This document shows positions 63,056 to 64,000 of a stretch of DNA of 64,000 nucleotides, one piece after another. Every line of letters begins with the position of its first letter. Position 1 is the first letter of the stretch. The position numbers were made by a program, and so were the translations under genes. Location: the NCBI RefSeq assembly GCF_000174195.1, contig NZ_ACFY01000170.1:1-64000 (forward strand), written 5' to 3'. This DNA comes from Roseburia inulinivorans DSM 16841. Lineage in GTDB: Bacteria; Bacillota; Clostridia; Lachnospirales; Lachnospiraceae. A model generated the notes under the pieces. It made no database searches. It worked only from the letters and a program-made list of their open reading frames with translations, and was not told where the DNA came from.

Positions 63056-64000
63056 ATGGCATGGAAACAGAACATCATAGAAGATTTTAAACAACTGGTA
63101 TCCTTTGATTCCATCAGTTTTCATGAGCGGAAGAGCGCAGACTGGCTGTTTGCCAGACTAAAAAGCATGGGATTTTCTGTGGAGGAAGATCAGGCAGGTT
63201 CTCATTACGGTGGCGACACCGGAAATATTTTTGCCGTTCTGGACGGAGAATTAGACGGAGATCCGGTTATTTTTTGCGCACATATGGATGTTGTAGAACC
63301 GGGAAGCGGAAAAAAATCTGTTCTGGAAAAAGACGGAACAATACATTCTGCCGGGGATACTGTGCTTGGTGCAGACGACATCAGTGGTATTCTGGAAATC
63401 CTCTATGGTGTACAACTTGTTCTTGACAGTGGAAAACCTCATAAAAAAATTGAAATTCTGTTTACAATTGGTGAGGAATTATATGTCAAAGGTTCGGATG
63501 TTTTTGACTATTCGAAAGTAACCGCAAAACAGGCGTATGTGCTTGATCTGTCCGGGGCGGTTGGAACCGCTGCAAGACGTGCGCCGTCTATCATTTCCGT
63601 GAGAGCTGAGATAAAAGGAAAAGCGGCTCACGCCGGATTTGAACCGGAGCGTGGAATCCATGCGATCGCAGTGGCGGCAGAAGCAGTGACACGTCTGTCC
63701 ATGGGACATGTGGATGAGGACACAACGTTTAATATTGGAACGATAAACGGTGGAACTGCCACAAATATTGTGCCGGATAGCTGTGTGGTGACAGGTGAAA
63801 TCCGAAGCTATGACCACAGCAAAGCTTTAGAATATGTAAAAAATACGGAAAAAATTTTTGCAGAGGAAGCAGACAAAGCAGGAGCCACTGCAGAGGTAAC
63901 ACATCAGGTACATCTTGTGGCATATGAGACACCAGTAGAAAGCAGGACAGTAAAAGATTTTCTGAAAGCATGCGAAAAGACCAGACTTCCGGGAACATTG
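63056..64000 (+). CDS. M20-family metallopeptidase, PepT/YqjE-like, cut by window end
   Basis: AAGAGG precedes ATG 63056, and the frame is open to the last base (315 codons seen). Zinc-site motifs: CAHMDVVEPG (His ~75), LGADDISG and IGEELYVKG (Glu). The dimerisation domain follows (RAEIKGKAAHAGFEPERGIH). The sequence is closer to tripeptidase-T/YqjE-like aminopeptidases than to M20D amidohydrolases such as YxeP. It may release amino acids from imported cysteine peptides. It is separated from the operon by ~200 bases with a hairpin, so co-transcription is uncertain. Confidence 0.82.
   Translation, partial: MAWKQNIIEDFKQLVSFDSISFHERKSADWLFARLKSMGFSVEEDQAGSHYGGDTGNIFAVLDGELDGDPVIFCAHMDVVEPGSGKKSVLEKDGTIHSAGDTVLGADDISGILEILYGVQLVLDSGKPHKKIEILFTIGEELYVKGSDVFDYSKVTAKQAYVLDLSGAVGTAARRAPSIISVRAEIKGKAAHAGFEPERGIHAIAVAAEAVTRLSMGHVDEDTTFNIGTINGGTATNIVPDSCVVTGEIRSYDHSKALEYVKNTEKIFAEEADKAGATAEVTHQVHLVAYETPVESRTVKDFLKACEKTRLPGTL

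Noticed and set aside
1-64000. CRISPR array or cas genes
   Set aside because: No regularly spaced identical 25-40-bp repeats and no Cas-like proteins were seen.

Overview
The window looks like a chromosome segment of a low-GC gut Clostridia, most likely Lachnospiraceae. The basis is AT-rich codon use, strong AGGAGG ribosome sites, Gram-positive transporters and two-component systems, a sortase-type surface protein, and many accessory inserts. No rRNA, complete tRNA or CRISPR array was found. Family names come from recognition of motifs, not from a database search.

Layout. 1-4.2 kb: duplicated, unrecognised Lachnospiraceae-type genes, including a response-regulator receiver domain whose C-terminal tail is repeated upstream as a fragment. 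4.4-13.1 kb: an accessory region with an XRE regulator and a Vex/Vnc-like unit (response regulator, kinase, permease, ATPase, permease), whose three promoters share one operator at identical spacing. 13.2-18.5 kb: a cassette-like array. Two complete, diverged copies of a ~340-nt structured RNA gene (own promoter, long-range stem, tRNA-like 3' part, terminator) and a third partial copy bracket small accessory genes: an RNA-repair HAD-like protein, a VbhA-like protein, an XRE/membrane operon, a YhfC-type protease and an AbiEi/AbiEii toxin-antitoxin pair. 18.6-32 kb: a broken UPF0251-NifX gene, a PAS fragment, a GH13 enzyme, an ABC/FtsX exporter with a frameshift, two MATE pumps, a TetR regulator with two identical operators, and a Fic protein. 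32.2-37.7 kb: a BceRSAB-like antimicrobial-peptide module between a recombinase remnant and an ATPase remnant. 37.7-43 kb: a cell-wall-anchored beta-helix protein cut by a 3,053-bp three-gene transposon with a 6-bp target duplication. 43-57.2 kb: a sugar island (GH31 alpha-xylosidase, ABC importer, YesM/YesN-like regulators, ferredoxin-nitroreductase, MalQ) between inverted copies of an IS4-type element.

57.3-64 kb: an apparent sulfur-compound operon. A consensus promoter drives a 29-residue leader peptide with the core CRCCMCCM, then a terminator-like hairpin. It is followed by an amino-acid ABC importer, two tandem glutathionyl-hydroquinone-reductase-like enzymes, a GNAT acetyltransferase and an M20 peptidase. 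The layout resembles Bacillus S-substituted-cysteine salvage operons (yxe/ytm type), with the oxygen-dependent monooxygenase replaced by the twin GST-fold enzymes.

Several genes carry single-base frameshifts in A or T runs (near 798, 18638, 24110, 42425, 50790, 54510). They may be sequencing errors, phase variation or decay, and should be checked before the genes are called dead. The strongest candidates for something undescribed are the tRNA-like RNA cassette array and the Cys/Met leader-peptide operon.
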